DNA of 7,912 nt from Candidatus Cloacimonadota bacterium. GTDB taxonomy: Bacteria > Cloacimonadota > Cloacimonadia > Cloacimonadales > Cloacimonadaceae. The translations under genes were made by a program, and so were the position numbers. Numbering within the stretch: position 1 is the first letter of the stretch; every line of letters begins with the position of its first letter. The notes under the pieces are model-generated. The model saw nothing but the letters and a program-made list of their open reading frames with translations. It searched no databases and was not told where the DNA came from. The stretch spans positions 1 through 7,912 of the forward strand of contig JAQUHL010000079.1 of assembly GCA_028683635.1 (NCBI GenBank). The letters run 5' to 3'. Below, piece by piece: positions 1-5,943 of this stretch.

Positions 1-731
1 TTCTGATCAAAACAGCCGATAACAACGAAGAACTCCAGGCTGCACTGAAGCTTCGCCACGAAGTCTTTCTGGAAGAGCTCCTGCACCGTAGCAATAAAAA
101 CGGAATCGATACAGATAAATTTGATCGCCAGTGCGACCATTTGATGATCATTGATCTTCGCAATGGACTCTTGATCGGCACTTACCGTCTCCAGTCCTCC
201 CTGCATACCAAGAATTGGTACACCGCATCCGAATTTCACATGAAACAGATCAATAAACTCCCTGGAAACAAACTCGAGCTGGGAAGAGCCTGCGTCCATA
301 AGGACTATCGTAATGGCCTCTCCATTGCCCTGCTCTGGGAAGGTATCCATGCCTATATGTTAGCCAGCCAAACCAAGTATATGTTTGGTTGTTCCAGCAT
401 CAAGACCATGGATAAGGACGAGATAAAATCCATATATTACTACCTGAAACAAAATGGACATATCTCAGATGAGCATCGGGTACGCCCCAAGGGAAAATTC
501 AAAGTGCCGGGAATGCATAGATTCGTAAGGAAAAATCCTCATATCCACGGTGAGATTAGTTTTGCAGATTTCAAGGATAAAATACCTTCCCTGCTTCATT
601 CTTATCTCAAAGTGGGCGCTAAGGTGTGTGGAGTGCCTGCCTTGGACAGGGATTTTAAGTGCATAGACTTTCTGACCCTGCTGGATGTGGAAAACATCGA
701 AAAAGCATATACACGCAAAATGGAAAAGTAA
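1..731 (+). CDS. olsB: OlsB-like N-acyltransferase (GNAT-like, 'hemolysin-like' COG3176 type), 5'-truncated by window
   Basis: The reading frame is open from base 3 to TAA at 729-731, giving 242 visible codons. The true start lies upstream of the window, probably only a few tens of residues away judging from family size. The visible N-terminus (LIKTADNNEELQAALKLRHE, then VF) is the usual opening of the GNAT-like fold. It is followed by a core reading HLMIIDL, GTYRLQS and, later, ELGRACVHKDYRNG. This is the acyl-donor-binding signature of the family that includes OlsB, which transfers a 3-hydroxyacyl chain from acyl-ACP to the alpha-amino group of ornithine. Family members are often mislabelled 'hemolysin'. 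The next gene is a PlsC/OlsA-type acyltransferase, the partner expected for the second step. The amino acid acceptor cannot be read from the sequence (glycine, lysine and glutamine variants exist), so ornithine is inference. The encoded protein is predicted to be cytoplasmic or membrane-peripheral. Confidence 0.75.
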   Translation, partial: LIKTADNNEELQAALKLRHEVFLEELLHRSNKNGIDTDKFDRQCDHLMIIDLRNGLLIGTYRLQSSLHTKNWYTASEFHMKQINKLPGNKLELGRACVHKDYRNGLSIALLWEGIHAYMLASQTKYMFGCSSIKTMDKDEIKSIYYYLKQNGHISDEHRVRPKGKFKVPGMHRFVRKNPHIHGEISFADFKDKIPSLLHSYLKVGAKVCGVPALDRDFKCIDFLTLLDVENIEKAYTRKMEK

Positions 732-2559
732 AAAAGTGCTCAAGCTATATTACATCATCTGGCATTTGCACCTGGTATTCGAATTCTTCATTAAAGCATA
801 TTTGATCCAGGTTTTTTCCAAGGATCCGATTTCCAGGCGCAGAAGGCAGGCCAAGAACACTTCCCGCACTGCAAAAAAACTCCTTAAAGCCTTTCGGATC
901 GATCTTGAGATCAAGAATCCAGAGGCTCTGCAACTTTTCCAGAAACAGAACTATCTGGTAATCGCCAATCATGTATCATATCTGGATATCATCATCCTCG
1001 CATCACTGCATGATCTGATTTTCATCACCTCGGTGGAAATGGGTGCCAATCCCTTTTTGGGAAAAATTACTCATCTGGGAGGTAGCCTCTTTACGGATAG
1101 AAAACGCTTCGTTTCATTGCCAGGCGAAATAAAGAAATTTTCCCAATCCCTTCGGGAAGGCTTCTCACTGGTTCTCTTCCCTGAGGGGACAAGTACCAAT
1201 GGTGAAAAATTCAACGACTTCCGCAAATCGCTTTTTCAAACAGCCATCCTCGCTCAAAAACCGCTGCTTCCGATCTGCATCAAATACAAACGCATCCAGG
1301 ATCAACCCATTACAATAGAAAACAGGGATATAGTCTGTTGGTATGGGGATATGACCTTTATGCCCCATTATATGAAACTGGTTACCAAAAAAGTAAGCGC
1401 TGAACTACACATCCTCAATCCCATCGAAGTATCCCCGGATTCCAACAGGCAAGAACTCTGCGAACAATGCTATCAACAGCTTTCCACTTGCTATTTTTTT
1501 TCCCCGAACAAGGACAATATAATGAAGAAAAATTCACTGCTTGGCTTTCTGATCATGATCCTCTGGATCAGCACAGGATTCGCTGATTATTATGATAACG
1601 TCATCAACTTGACTGGACAGGAATTATATTATGCCCTGCGAAACCTGATATCCACGAATACCAATTCGGACTACTCGGGTGCCAGAATCCAACTCTTTGG
1701 ATATCTGGACAACAATAATGGTGTCGTTCGATGTATCTATACCGGACAGGATTGGAGCGTACCCCAGGGTACGACCCCGAACTACAACTTACTCAATACA
1801 GAACATACCTATGCTCAAAGTTGGTTTACCGGTTCAGAGGAAAGCGTTAAAAAAGCAGATCTGCACCACCTCTTCCCCACCAATGCCCAGGTCAACAGCG
1901 CCCGGGGTAATCTGCCCTTTGATATCATCCCCAACCACAGTTCAGCCACCAGCTATGTTTCTTATAATAACTATCACTCCTATCGGGGAGCAAATCAGAA
2001 TTCATACACCGTCTTTGAACCTGCAGATCAATCCAAAGGCAATATCGCCCGGGCCCTGCTTTATTTCAACACGAGATATAACAATACCCTCACGCAGCAA
2101 AACGTTGATATGATCCCCACCCTGCTCATCTGGCACGTGCTCGACCCAGTCGATAACATTGAACGTGCCAGGAACATCAGTGTCCAAGCTTATCAAAGCA
2201 ACCGCAATCCCTATATCGATCATCCGGAGTTTGTGCAAAGAATCTGGGGTCCCACAACGATTGAGGACGCAACAATCTCCTCTAATCTCACTCTCGGCAG
2301 GCCCTATCCCAACCCCTTTACCAGTTCGCTAACTCTTCCCTATACAAAGAGAAGTGGTGCTGATGGCAAAATCACGATTTACAATGTGAGAGGCCAGAAA
2401 GTGAATGAATTTGAATTATTAAATAGTATCGGGAACTATGAACTCACCTGGGATGGCAGAGATTCCCGCGGAGCAAGCTGCCCCCAGGGCTTATACCTGC
2501 TAAAGGCAACCCAGGATACAGGGCAATACATCAGAAAGATAATAAAACTAAGTAATTAG
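685..2559 (+). CDS. olsA: PlsC/OlsA-like lysophospholipid acyltransferase; ORF runs without a stop into endonuclease I
   Basis: The acyltransferase is the first ~279 residues of a 624-codon open frame (685-1521). A hydrophobic segment at residues 19-41 is a probable membrane anchor. The PlsC motifs follow in order: NHVSYLD (95-101, the HX4D catalytic pair H96/D101), GGSLFTDR (132-139), FPEGTS (165-170) and KPLLPI (192-197). The family esterifies a lysolipid with acyl-ACP or acyl-CoA at the inner membrane. Next to an OlsB-like gene, the likely substrate is a lyso-acyl-amino-acid lipid (OlsA role), but glycerolipid acylation (PlsC) is possible. The start is uncertain. ATG 685 overlaps the upstream gene by 47 bases and has no Shine-Dalgarno. 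GTG 736, 4 bases after the upstream stop, has a weak GGA 11 bases before it. No stop separates this domain from the secreted endonuclease starting at Met280. A T8 run near the junction suggests frameshift, slippage or error. A two-gene reading is 685 or 736 to ~1521, plus 1522-2559. Confidence 0.8.
   Translation: MWKTSKKHIHAKWKSKKVLKLYYIIWHLHLVFEFFIKAYLIQVFSKDPISRRRRQAKNTSRTAKKLLKAFRIDLEIKNPEALQLFQKQNYLVIANHVSYLDIIILASLHDLIFITSVEMGANPFLGKITHLGGSLFTDRKRFVSLPGEIKKFSQSLREGFSLVLFPEGTSTNGEKFNDFRKSLFQTAILAQKPLLPICIKYKRIQDQPITIENRDIVCWYGDMTFMPHYMKLVTKKVSAELHILNPIEVSPDSNRQELCEQCYQQLSTCYFFSPNKDNIMKKNSLLGFLIMILWISTGFADYYDNVINLTGQELYYALRNLISTNTNSDYSGARIQLFGYLDNNNGVVRCIYTGQDWSVPQGTTPNYNLLNTEHTYAQSWFTGSEESVKKADLHHLFPTNAQVNSARGNLPFDIIPNHSSATSYVSYNNYHSYRGANQNSYTVFEPADQSKGNIARALLYFNTRYNNTLTQQNVDMIPTLLIWHVLDPVDNIERARNISVQAYQSNRNPYIDHPEFVQRIWGPTTIEDATISSNLTLGRPYPNPFTSSLTLPYTKRSGADGKITIYNVRGQKVNEFELLNSIGNYELTWDGRDSRGASCPQGLYLLKATQDTGQYIRKIIKLSN
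1494..1524 (+). other. T8 homopolymer and would-be TAATG stop/start junction
   Basis: Eight consecutive T (1494-1501) lie in the acyltransferase frame, 20 bases before the nuclease ATG. As written, the frame reads through (Y-F-F-S-P-N-K-D-N-I-M) into the nuclease. If one T is removed, the frame shifts and meets TAA at 1520-1522, which overlaps the ATG at 1522 by one base. TAATG is a classic coupling junction in bacterial operons. With one extra T, the frame instead stops at TGA 1584-1586. This is read directly from the sequence. Whether the cause is an assembly error, a mutation or programmed slippage is not decided by it. Confidence 0.75.
1510..1514 (+). promoter_or_regulatory. Shine-Dalgarno AAGGA for the endonuclease start
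   Basis: AAGGA sits 7 bases before ATG 1522. That ATG begins a clear signal peptide. This supports independent translation initiation of the nuclease even though the upstream frame stays open, and it decides the nuclease start. Confidence 0.7.
1522..2559 (+). CDS. Secreted endonuclease I with C-terminal sorting-type (Por/FlgD-Ig) tail
   Basis: Complete 345-residue protein. Residues 1-21 are a signal peptide (MKKN, hydrophobic core LLGFLIMILWI, probable cleavage after GFA). The central domain carries the endonuclease I (EndA/Vvn, beta-beta-alpha-metal) signatures: NTEHTYAQS (92-100, general base H95), DLHHLFPTN with VNSARGN after it (113-130, metal-binding region), GNIARALLYF (173-182), WHVLDPVD...ERARN (204-218) and NRNPYIDHPEFV (227-238). 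From about 257 comes a beta-rich tail: LGRPYPNPF, ITIYNVRGQKV, LTWDGRD, GLYLLKAT, KIIKLSN. This tail is typical of secreted proteins in Bacteroidetes, Cloacimonadota and Fibrobacteres, where it is used for type IX-like sorting or surface anchoring. The family degrades DNA and sometimes RNA non-specifically, so the likely role is extracellular DNA scavenging for nucleotides or phosphate. It shares the open frame of the upstream acyltransferase. Its stop overlaps the folC stop on the other strand by 4 bases. Confidence 0.93.
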   Translation: MKKNSLLGFLIMILWISTGFADYYDNVINLTGQELYYALRNLISTNTNSDYSGARIQLFGYLDNNNGVVRCIYTGQDWSVPQGTTPNYNLLNTEHTYAQSWFTGSEESVKKADLHHLFPTNAQVNSARGNLPFDIIPNHSSATSYVSYNNYHSYRGANQNSYTVFEPADQSKGNIARALLYFNTRYNNTLTQQNVDMIPTLLIWHVLDPVDNIERARNISVQAYQSNRNPYIDHPEFVQRIWGPTTIEDATISSNLTLGRPYPNPFTSSLTLPYTKRSGADGKITIYNVRGQKVNEFELLNSIGNYELTWDGRDSRGASCPQGLYLLKATQDTGQYIRKIIKLSN

Positions 2560-3830
2560 CAGCGAAAGATATTCAATATTTCTGCCACAGTATAGAGCGA
2601 CCCACCGGCCAGGATTAGATCTTCACTTCCCGCATCCCGGGTGGCTTGCTGGTATCCATCCTTAACACTTTCGGCAGTGACAAAGGGGACCTTGTTTTTT
2701 TGTACTTCTAACGCCTGTTGTTCAATCGTGGCTGCCCTATCTGAAGTATTTTGGCTGATATATAAAACCGAGGCAAATTCACAGATAATGCGGATCATTT
2801 CTTTGTAGTCCTTATCCGCCAGGATGGAGAGTACAAAAAGGATTCTCTTGCCTTGGAAGAGCTTACGGACATTTTCCCGTAGTGCTTTTATGCCCTGAAC
2901 ATTGTGTGCGCCATCCACGATCGATAACGGTGCCTGGCACACTATCTGCATCCTGCCCTGCCAATGAATGTTCAGCAGCCCTTGCCGGATGCGTTCTTCG
3001 TCCATTATAAAACCTCTGCACTTGGCATAGAGGTGAAAAACAGTCAGAGCTATTGCCAGGTTGTTCAACTGATGCGCACCGATCAATCTGGCTTCAAGAT
3101 TCCGATATTCATAATCACCGAAGTGATAATCAAATGTCAAACCATTAAGCTTGATATCTCTTGCCTGAAAGCTAAAATCTCTGCCCAATACATAGTATGG
3201 AGCGTTTTCGCTTTCTGCCACATCAGTAATCACTTTGAGAGGCAAGGCTTCGATATCTCCAATCACCACAGGTATCCCTGGCTTGATGATCCCGGCTTTT
3301 TCTCTGGCTATGAGATCCAAACTGGGACCCAGTGTCTTTACATGATCGAGACCAATCGTTGTGATGGCACATACGTCGGGAGTAAAGAGATTGGTAGCAT
3401 CCAGCCTTCCCCCCAATCCCACTTCCATAATGGCTGTATCCAGCCCCACATCCACAAAAAGTTGGAAAGCGATGGCAGTCGTGATCTCAAAAAAGGAAGC
3501 ATCCCATTTATCAAAAATGGTTTCATATTTGTGATACATGGCAAGGATGGTTTCGAAATCAATATCCCTACCCTTGACCCGGAATCTCTCGGTATAGTCC
3601 ATAAGGTGTGGCGATGTATTCAAACCAGTGCTAACGTCATGGCTGAGTAACAAGGCTTCCAAACTGGCGCAAGTGCTACCCTTGCCATTGGTTCCAGCGA
3701 CGTGTAAACCTCTCAGTTTTTGCTGGGGCTGATCCATATCCTCGAGAACACCCTCCATACGGTTAAGCTCGAGCTTAACATTCCCCGAATACTTCTGATA
3801 TATGTGTGCCAGAAATTCTGTGTAATTCAT
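2556..3830 (-). CDS. folC: Bifunctional folylpolyglutamate synthase / dihydrofolate synthase
   Basis: This 424-residue Mur-ligase-family protein has the normal FolC length. It catalyses ATP-dependent addition of glutamate to dihydropteroate or reduced folates in the cytoplasm. Visible motifs are the P-loop GTNGKGS (46-52), TSPHL (72-76), EVGLGGRLDATN (136-147), IGLDHVKTLG (159-168), AREKAGIIKPG (175-185, the usual carbamylated or metal-binding lysine region), GAHQLNN (251-257), GRMQ (292-295), DGAHN (306-310), SILADKDY (335-342) and GSLYTVAE (410-417). All key motifs are intact. The ATG at 3830-3828 starts the conserved N-terminus (MNYTEFLAHIY), with only a weak GAG-type Shine-Dalgarno in front. 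A terminator lies 46 bases upstream in the same orientation, so folC is probably expressed from its own promoter or by read-through. It converges on the nuclease gene. FolC does not reveal whether both activities are kept. Its folate products would serve the glycine cleavage system encoded nearby. Confidence 0.97.
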   Translation of the reverse strand: MNYTEFLAHIYQKYSGNVKLELNRMEGVLEDMDQPQQKLRGLHVAGTNGKGSTCASLEALLLSHDVSTGLNTSPHLMDYTERFRVKGRDIDFETILAMYHKYETIFDKWDASFFEITTAIAFQLFVDVGLDTAIMEVGLGGRLDATNLFTPDVCAITTIGLDHVKTLGPSLDLIAREKAGIIKPGIPVVIGDIEALPLKVITDVAESENAPYYVLGRDFSFQARDIKLNGLTFDYHFGDYEYRNLEARLIGAHQLNNLAIALTVFHLYAKCRGFIMDEERIRQGLLNIHWQGRMQIVCQAPLSIVDGAHNVQGIKALRENVRKLFQGKRILFVLSILADKDYKEMIRIICEFASVLYISQNTSDRAATIEQQALEVQKNKVPFVTAESVKDGYQQATRDAGSEDLILAGGSLYTVAEILNIFRC

Positions 3831-3875
3831 CGTTTACTCATCTCAATGTGTTTCTGTTATCTGGGTTCAAACAAA

Positions 3876-3904
3876 ACCCCTCACAACCTTCAGTTATGAG
3901 GGGT
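3876..3904 (-). terminator. Rho-independent terminator after the pilin-like gene
   Basis: The 8-bp stem ACCCCTCA (3876-3883) / TGAGGGGT (3897-3904) continues inward, after one C/A mismatch, with AAC/GTT (3885-3887 / 3893-3895) closing a 5-base loop. On the minus strand it is followed by TTTGTTTG. The plus-strand side lacks a T run. It would end the transcript of the gene at 3965-4636 before folC. Confidence 0.75.
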
Positions 3905-3915
3905 GAAAATAGTCT

Positions 3916-3921
3916 ATTATA
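3916..3921 (-). promoter_or_regulatory. Candidate -10 (TATAAT) upstream of the terminator and folC
   Basis: A perfect TATAAT lies on the minus strand in the AT-rich spacer between the pilin-like gene and the terminator hairpin. I see no good -35 at 16-18 bases, so this is weak. If used, the folC transcript would begin just before the hairpin and carry it in its leader. Confidence 0.25.
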
Positions 3922-3964
3922 TTGATTCAGCTATACATCACGTGCTGATGCAAGTAACTCAGGC

Positions 3965-4636
3965 CTATTCCGGGTTTAGGTTCAGCTCCGGTTTTTCGGG
4001 GAATACTTTGGCCAGAAGGTAAAAGCGGTTACTCTTCCTTTGGTTGAAAGCATCGGCATCAGTTTTCCAGATTTGGATATAGCTTCTCAGTGCATCTAAT
4101 TTCCGTCTGCCGTTTTTACCGGTTTGCTCATCTATGTAGCTGAGATCGTCGGTCATATAGTTTTGCAGTTGGGTGGGCTGCATGTTTTCATAGAAGGCTT
4201 TGGGAATTATGTGGTCGGGATAGCTTTCCAGGTTTGGGCAGATCACGATGACGCCTACGTTTTTCTTTAGCTCTTCCCGAACGGTGTCTCCATCCTTGAA
4301 TCTGATCTTCTCAGTAAGATATTTACCATAGACCAAATAGTCATTTTTACCGCTTTCCGGGCATTTGGCAAGTGTTTGTAGATAGGTCTTCTTGGAGTCA
4401 TTAAGTTTTTTAGTGCGAATCAAAATGTTAAGATCGCCATCAAAGTCTTTGCCAAAATCGTTCACATAATCCGTGGCAGCTACCCAAACAACCTTCATGT
4501 TGTTAATGCAATCCTCTGTGTTTTTAACGGGATCGAGCTTAAAAAAAGAGGGTAGAGCCAGAATTATGACCAAGGCCACGAACAGAACAATGCTGAGCAC
4601 AGCATATACCGAGAATCCGTGCTGATTACGGAGCAT
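3965..4636 (-). CDS. Type IV pilin-like / pseudopilin-like protein
   Basis: 223 residues. The N-terminus MLRNQHG/FSVYAVLSIVLFVALVIILALP has the layout of a class III prepilin: a short basic leader, a G7-F8 processing site for prepilin peptidase, and a ~22-residue hydrophobic helix. After it comes a polar domain with cysteines at 43, 92 and 133, the last two in KCPESG and ICPN contexts. Pilin-fold proteins of type II secretion and type IV pilus systems have this shape. Unlike most major pilins, it lacks Glu at position +5 after cleavage (Ala instead), as some minor pseudopilins do. No assembly ATPase, platform protein or peptidase is in the window, so it is an orphan here. The ATG at 4636 is supported by AGGGAG (4643-4648 on the plus strand), 6 bases upstream. 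A single-pass membrane protein of unknown function is the alternative. The C-terminal domain is not recognised. Confidence 0.6.
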   Translation of the reverse strand: MLRNQHGFSVYAVLSIVLFVALVIILALPSFFKLDPVKNTEDCINNMKVVWVAATDYVNDFGKDFDGDLNILIRTKKLNDSKKTYLQTLAKCPESGKNDYLVYGKYLTEKIRFKDGDTVREELKKNVGVIVICPNLESYPDHIIPKAFYENMQPTQLQNYMTDDLSYIDEQTGKNGRRKLDALRSYIQIWKTDADAFNQRKSNRFYLLAKVFPEKPELNLNPE

Positions 4637-4689
4637 AAGTTTCTCCCTGAAAATTTCTTTGCTTTATGGGTAAGCAGTCTTTTGGAAGC

Positions 4690-4704
4690 CTTGATTTAGT
4701 CAAG
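4690..4704. repeat. Inverted repeat CTTGA-5-TCAAG upstream of the pilin-like gene
   Basis: 5-bp arms with a 5-base spacer, in the 135-base spacer between the lytic transglycosylase end and the pilin-like start. On the minus strand one arm overlaps TTGACT, a possible -35, but I see no convincing -10. It could be an operator or chance. Confidence 0.3.
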
Positions 4705-4740
4705 CGCTTTTTTCGTTTCAAAACCTTAACAAAATAACCA

Positions 4741-4766
4741 GGAGAGCTAAATCTTTATTTGTCTCC
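4741..4766 (-). terminator. Weak terminator-like hairpin after the lytic transglycosylase
   Basis: GGAGA (4741-4745) pairs with TCTCC (4762-4766), and an inner AAAT/ATTT pairing sits across an internal loop. On the minus strand it starts 5 bases after the transglycosylase stop and is followed by TGGTTATTTTGTT. The stem is short and the U tract imperfect, so this is only a candidate. Confidence 0.35.
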
Positions 4767-4771
4767 AGTTC

Positions 4772-5278
4772 TCATGGCTGAGGTGGCAAAATCTTTTGCA
4801 GATAGCTGTAAGTCTCCGGAACATCCCGAAACAGCTCCCGGTAGTTCTTCTCTGGATCTATAGCAAGATTTCTTATCCTGGCAGATACTTTGGTCTCCCC
4901 CCAGTTGTAGGCTGCCAGAACCAGGCTCCAGTTTCCATTGAATTTCTTTTGCAGATACTTTATGTAGTGGGCTGAAATTCGCAAATTGTACAATGGGAAA
5001 AACAAGGCTCCGCTTCTATGTTTTTTATTCATATAGATAGCTGTGGATTCTTTGATCTGTCCCAGCCCAATTGCCCGTTGTTTTGAGTGAGCAAAACTAC
5101 GAAAGGAGCTTTCAGTGCGAATCATCCTGTAAAAGATGGCAGTGTCCAGATCGTAATACAAGGCAGTGCAATAGACCATAATCCTGATGGAGACTGGATT
5201 ATAGATCAGTAGAATCAGAACCAGCAACCAAAGTAATAACTTTATTCCGAGACGGTGTTTTTTCCGATTTTTCGCCAT
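4772..5278 (-). CDS. Membrane-anchored lytic transglycosylase (SLT domain, Slt/MltE type)
   Basis: 168 residues. A basic N-terminus (MAKNRKKHR) precedes a hydrophobic segment at 11-27 that acts as an uncleaved signal anchor, placing the domain in the periplasm. The SLT (lysozyme-like) domain fills the rest: MIRTESSF (52-59) with catalytic Glu56, AIGLGQIKEST (69-79), YNLRISAHYIKYL (97-109), AAYNWGE (122-128) and ETYSYLQKIL (155-164). The family cleaves the MurNAc-GlcNAc bond of peptidoglycan to form 1,6-anhydro-MurNAc ends, for wall remodelling or for making room for envelope machines. GLGQI replaces the commoner GLMQI/MP, a mild variation. The start codon lies inside the upstream TPR gene (37-base overlap) and has no Shine-Dalgarno, suggesting translational coupling to it. 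It is the last gene of the rubrerythrin-TPR-transglycosylase cluster. Confidence 0.9.
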   Translation of the reverse strand: MAKNRKKHRLGIKLLLWLLVLILLIYNPVSIRIMVYCTALYYDLDTAIFYRMIRTESSFRSFAHSKQRAIGLGQIKESTAIYMNKKHRSGALFFPLYNLRISAHYIKYLQKKFNGNWSLVLAAYNWGETKVSARIRNLAIDPEKNYRELFRDVPETYSYLQKILPPQP

Positions 5279-5913
5279 ACTTTGAGGTAGTGCCGTTTGA
5301 ACCGGTCGTCATCCGGAGCTAAGTGAACAGCAGCCGAGAAATGCCCTAACACAGCCTTGCTGCTTAGTTTTTGTTTCATTGCTAATACACCAAGATTGTT
5401 CTGGATCGAGGCATCATCAGGACGCAGTTCTGATGCCTTGCATAGTAACTCATAGGCTTGGCGATAATTACCATCTTCCTGGAGCATGGCACTCCGAAGC
5501 TGTAAATCCAAGCCAAGCCTGTATTTATCTCTGAGGATGGGATCAATGGCAATGTTCAAGAGCTGGGTAAATCTCTGCCTGTTTGGGTTCAGCCCGCAGA
5601 GCTCTCTCATTTGAGCTTCCGCCTTGTCCCACTGGCAGGTTAGCAAGTAAACTTGGCCTTTCATCATACCCAACATGGCATTTTCTGGCATATCGATATT
5701 CTCAAGGATCTGTAGTGCATCCTCATAACGGCAAAGACTATAAAGGGCCAGAGCTTGATTAAACAGGTTGTGGGCACCGGGTTCGAGCCCCGATACCCGC
5801 TCAAACAACCTGAAAGCCCGGAGGGTTGATCCACCCATAAGATGACGCTGTCCCCTTTTCCTAAGAATTGAGGCATAAAAGCGTTTCAGTTGGTCAAGAA
5901 GGATACCTGTCAC
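5242..5913 (-). CDS. TPR-repeat protein of unknown function
   Basis: 223 residues with no signal peptide or membrane segment, so probably cytoplasmic. It consists largely of tetratricopeptide-like helix pairs, at about residues 48-80 (FNQALALYSLCRYEDALQIL), 81-112 (GQVYLLTCQWDKAEAQMREL), 135-166 (SAMLQEDGNYRQAYELL) and 167-201 (NNLGVLAM...AVHLAPDD). TPRs bind other proteins; no enzymatic domain is seen. The start is GTG 5913-5911, the only in-frame start after TAG 5944-5946. A GGAGAG lies 12 bases upstream, which is a rather long spacing. Met26 is an alternative. It lies 30 bases after the rubrerythrin stop and overlaps the transglycosylase start by 37 bases, so the three are very likely one transcript. 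A scaffold or assembly role linked to the transglycosylase is plausible but is inference. Confidence 0.85.
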   Translation of the reverse strand: MTGILLDQLKRFYASILRKRGQRHLMGGSTLRAFRLFERVSGLEPGAHNLFNQALALYSLCRYEDALQILENIDMPENAMLGMMKGQVYLLTCQWDKAEAQMRELCGLNPNRQRFTQLLNIAIDPILRDKYRLGLDLQLRSAMLQEDGNYRQAYELLCKASELRPDDASIQNNLGVLAMKQKLSSKAVLGHFSAAVHLAPDDDRFKRHYLKVWRKIGKNTVSE

Positions 5914-5943
5914 TGGGTTGGTATTCTCTCCGGATAATAAATG

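Noticed and set aside
465..743. 92-codon minus-strand ORF opposite the OlsB-like gene
   Set aside because: Shadow of a gene with clear family motifs, with no supporting start signal.
1679..2113. 144-codon ORF within the endonuclease gene in another frame
   Set aside because: It overlaps the catalytic core of a well-supported gene. Its composition (many P, T, S, I) is typical of an out-of-frame shadow.
2964..3650. 228-codon plus-strand ORF antisense to folC
   Set aside because: It lies wholly inside folC, whose motifs are intact from end to end. Its translation shows no family features and there is no Shine-Dalgarno.
4690..4715. Plus-strand terminator (CTTGA/TCAAG hairpin followed by CGCTTTTTT)
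   Set aside because: The stem is only 5 bp and AT-rich, and no plus-strand gene ends upstream of it.
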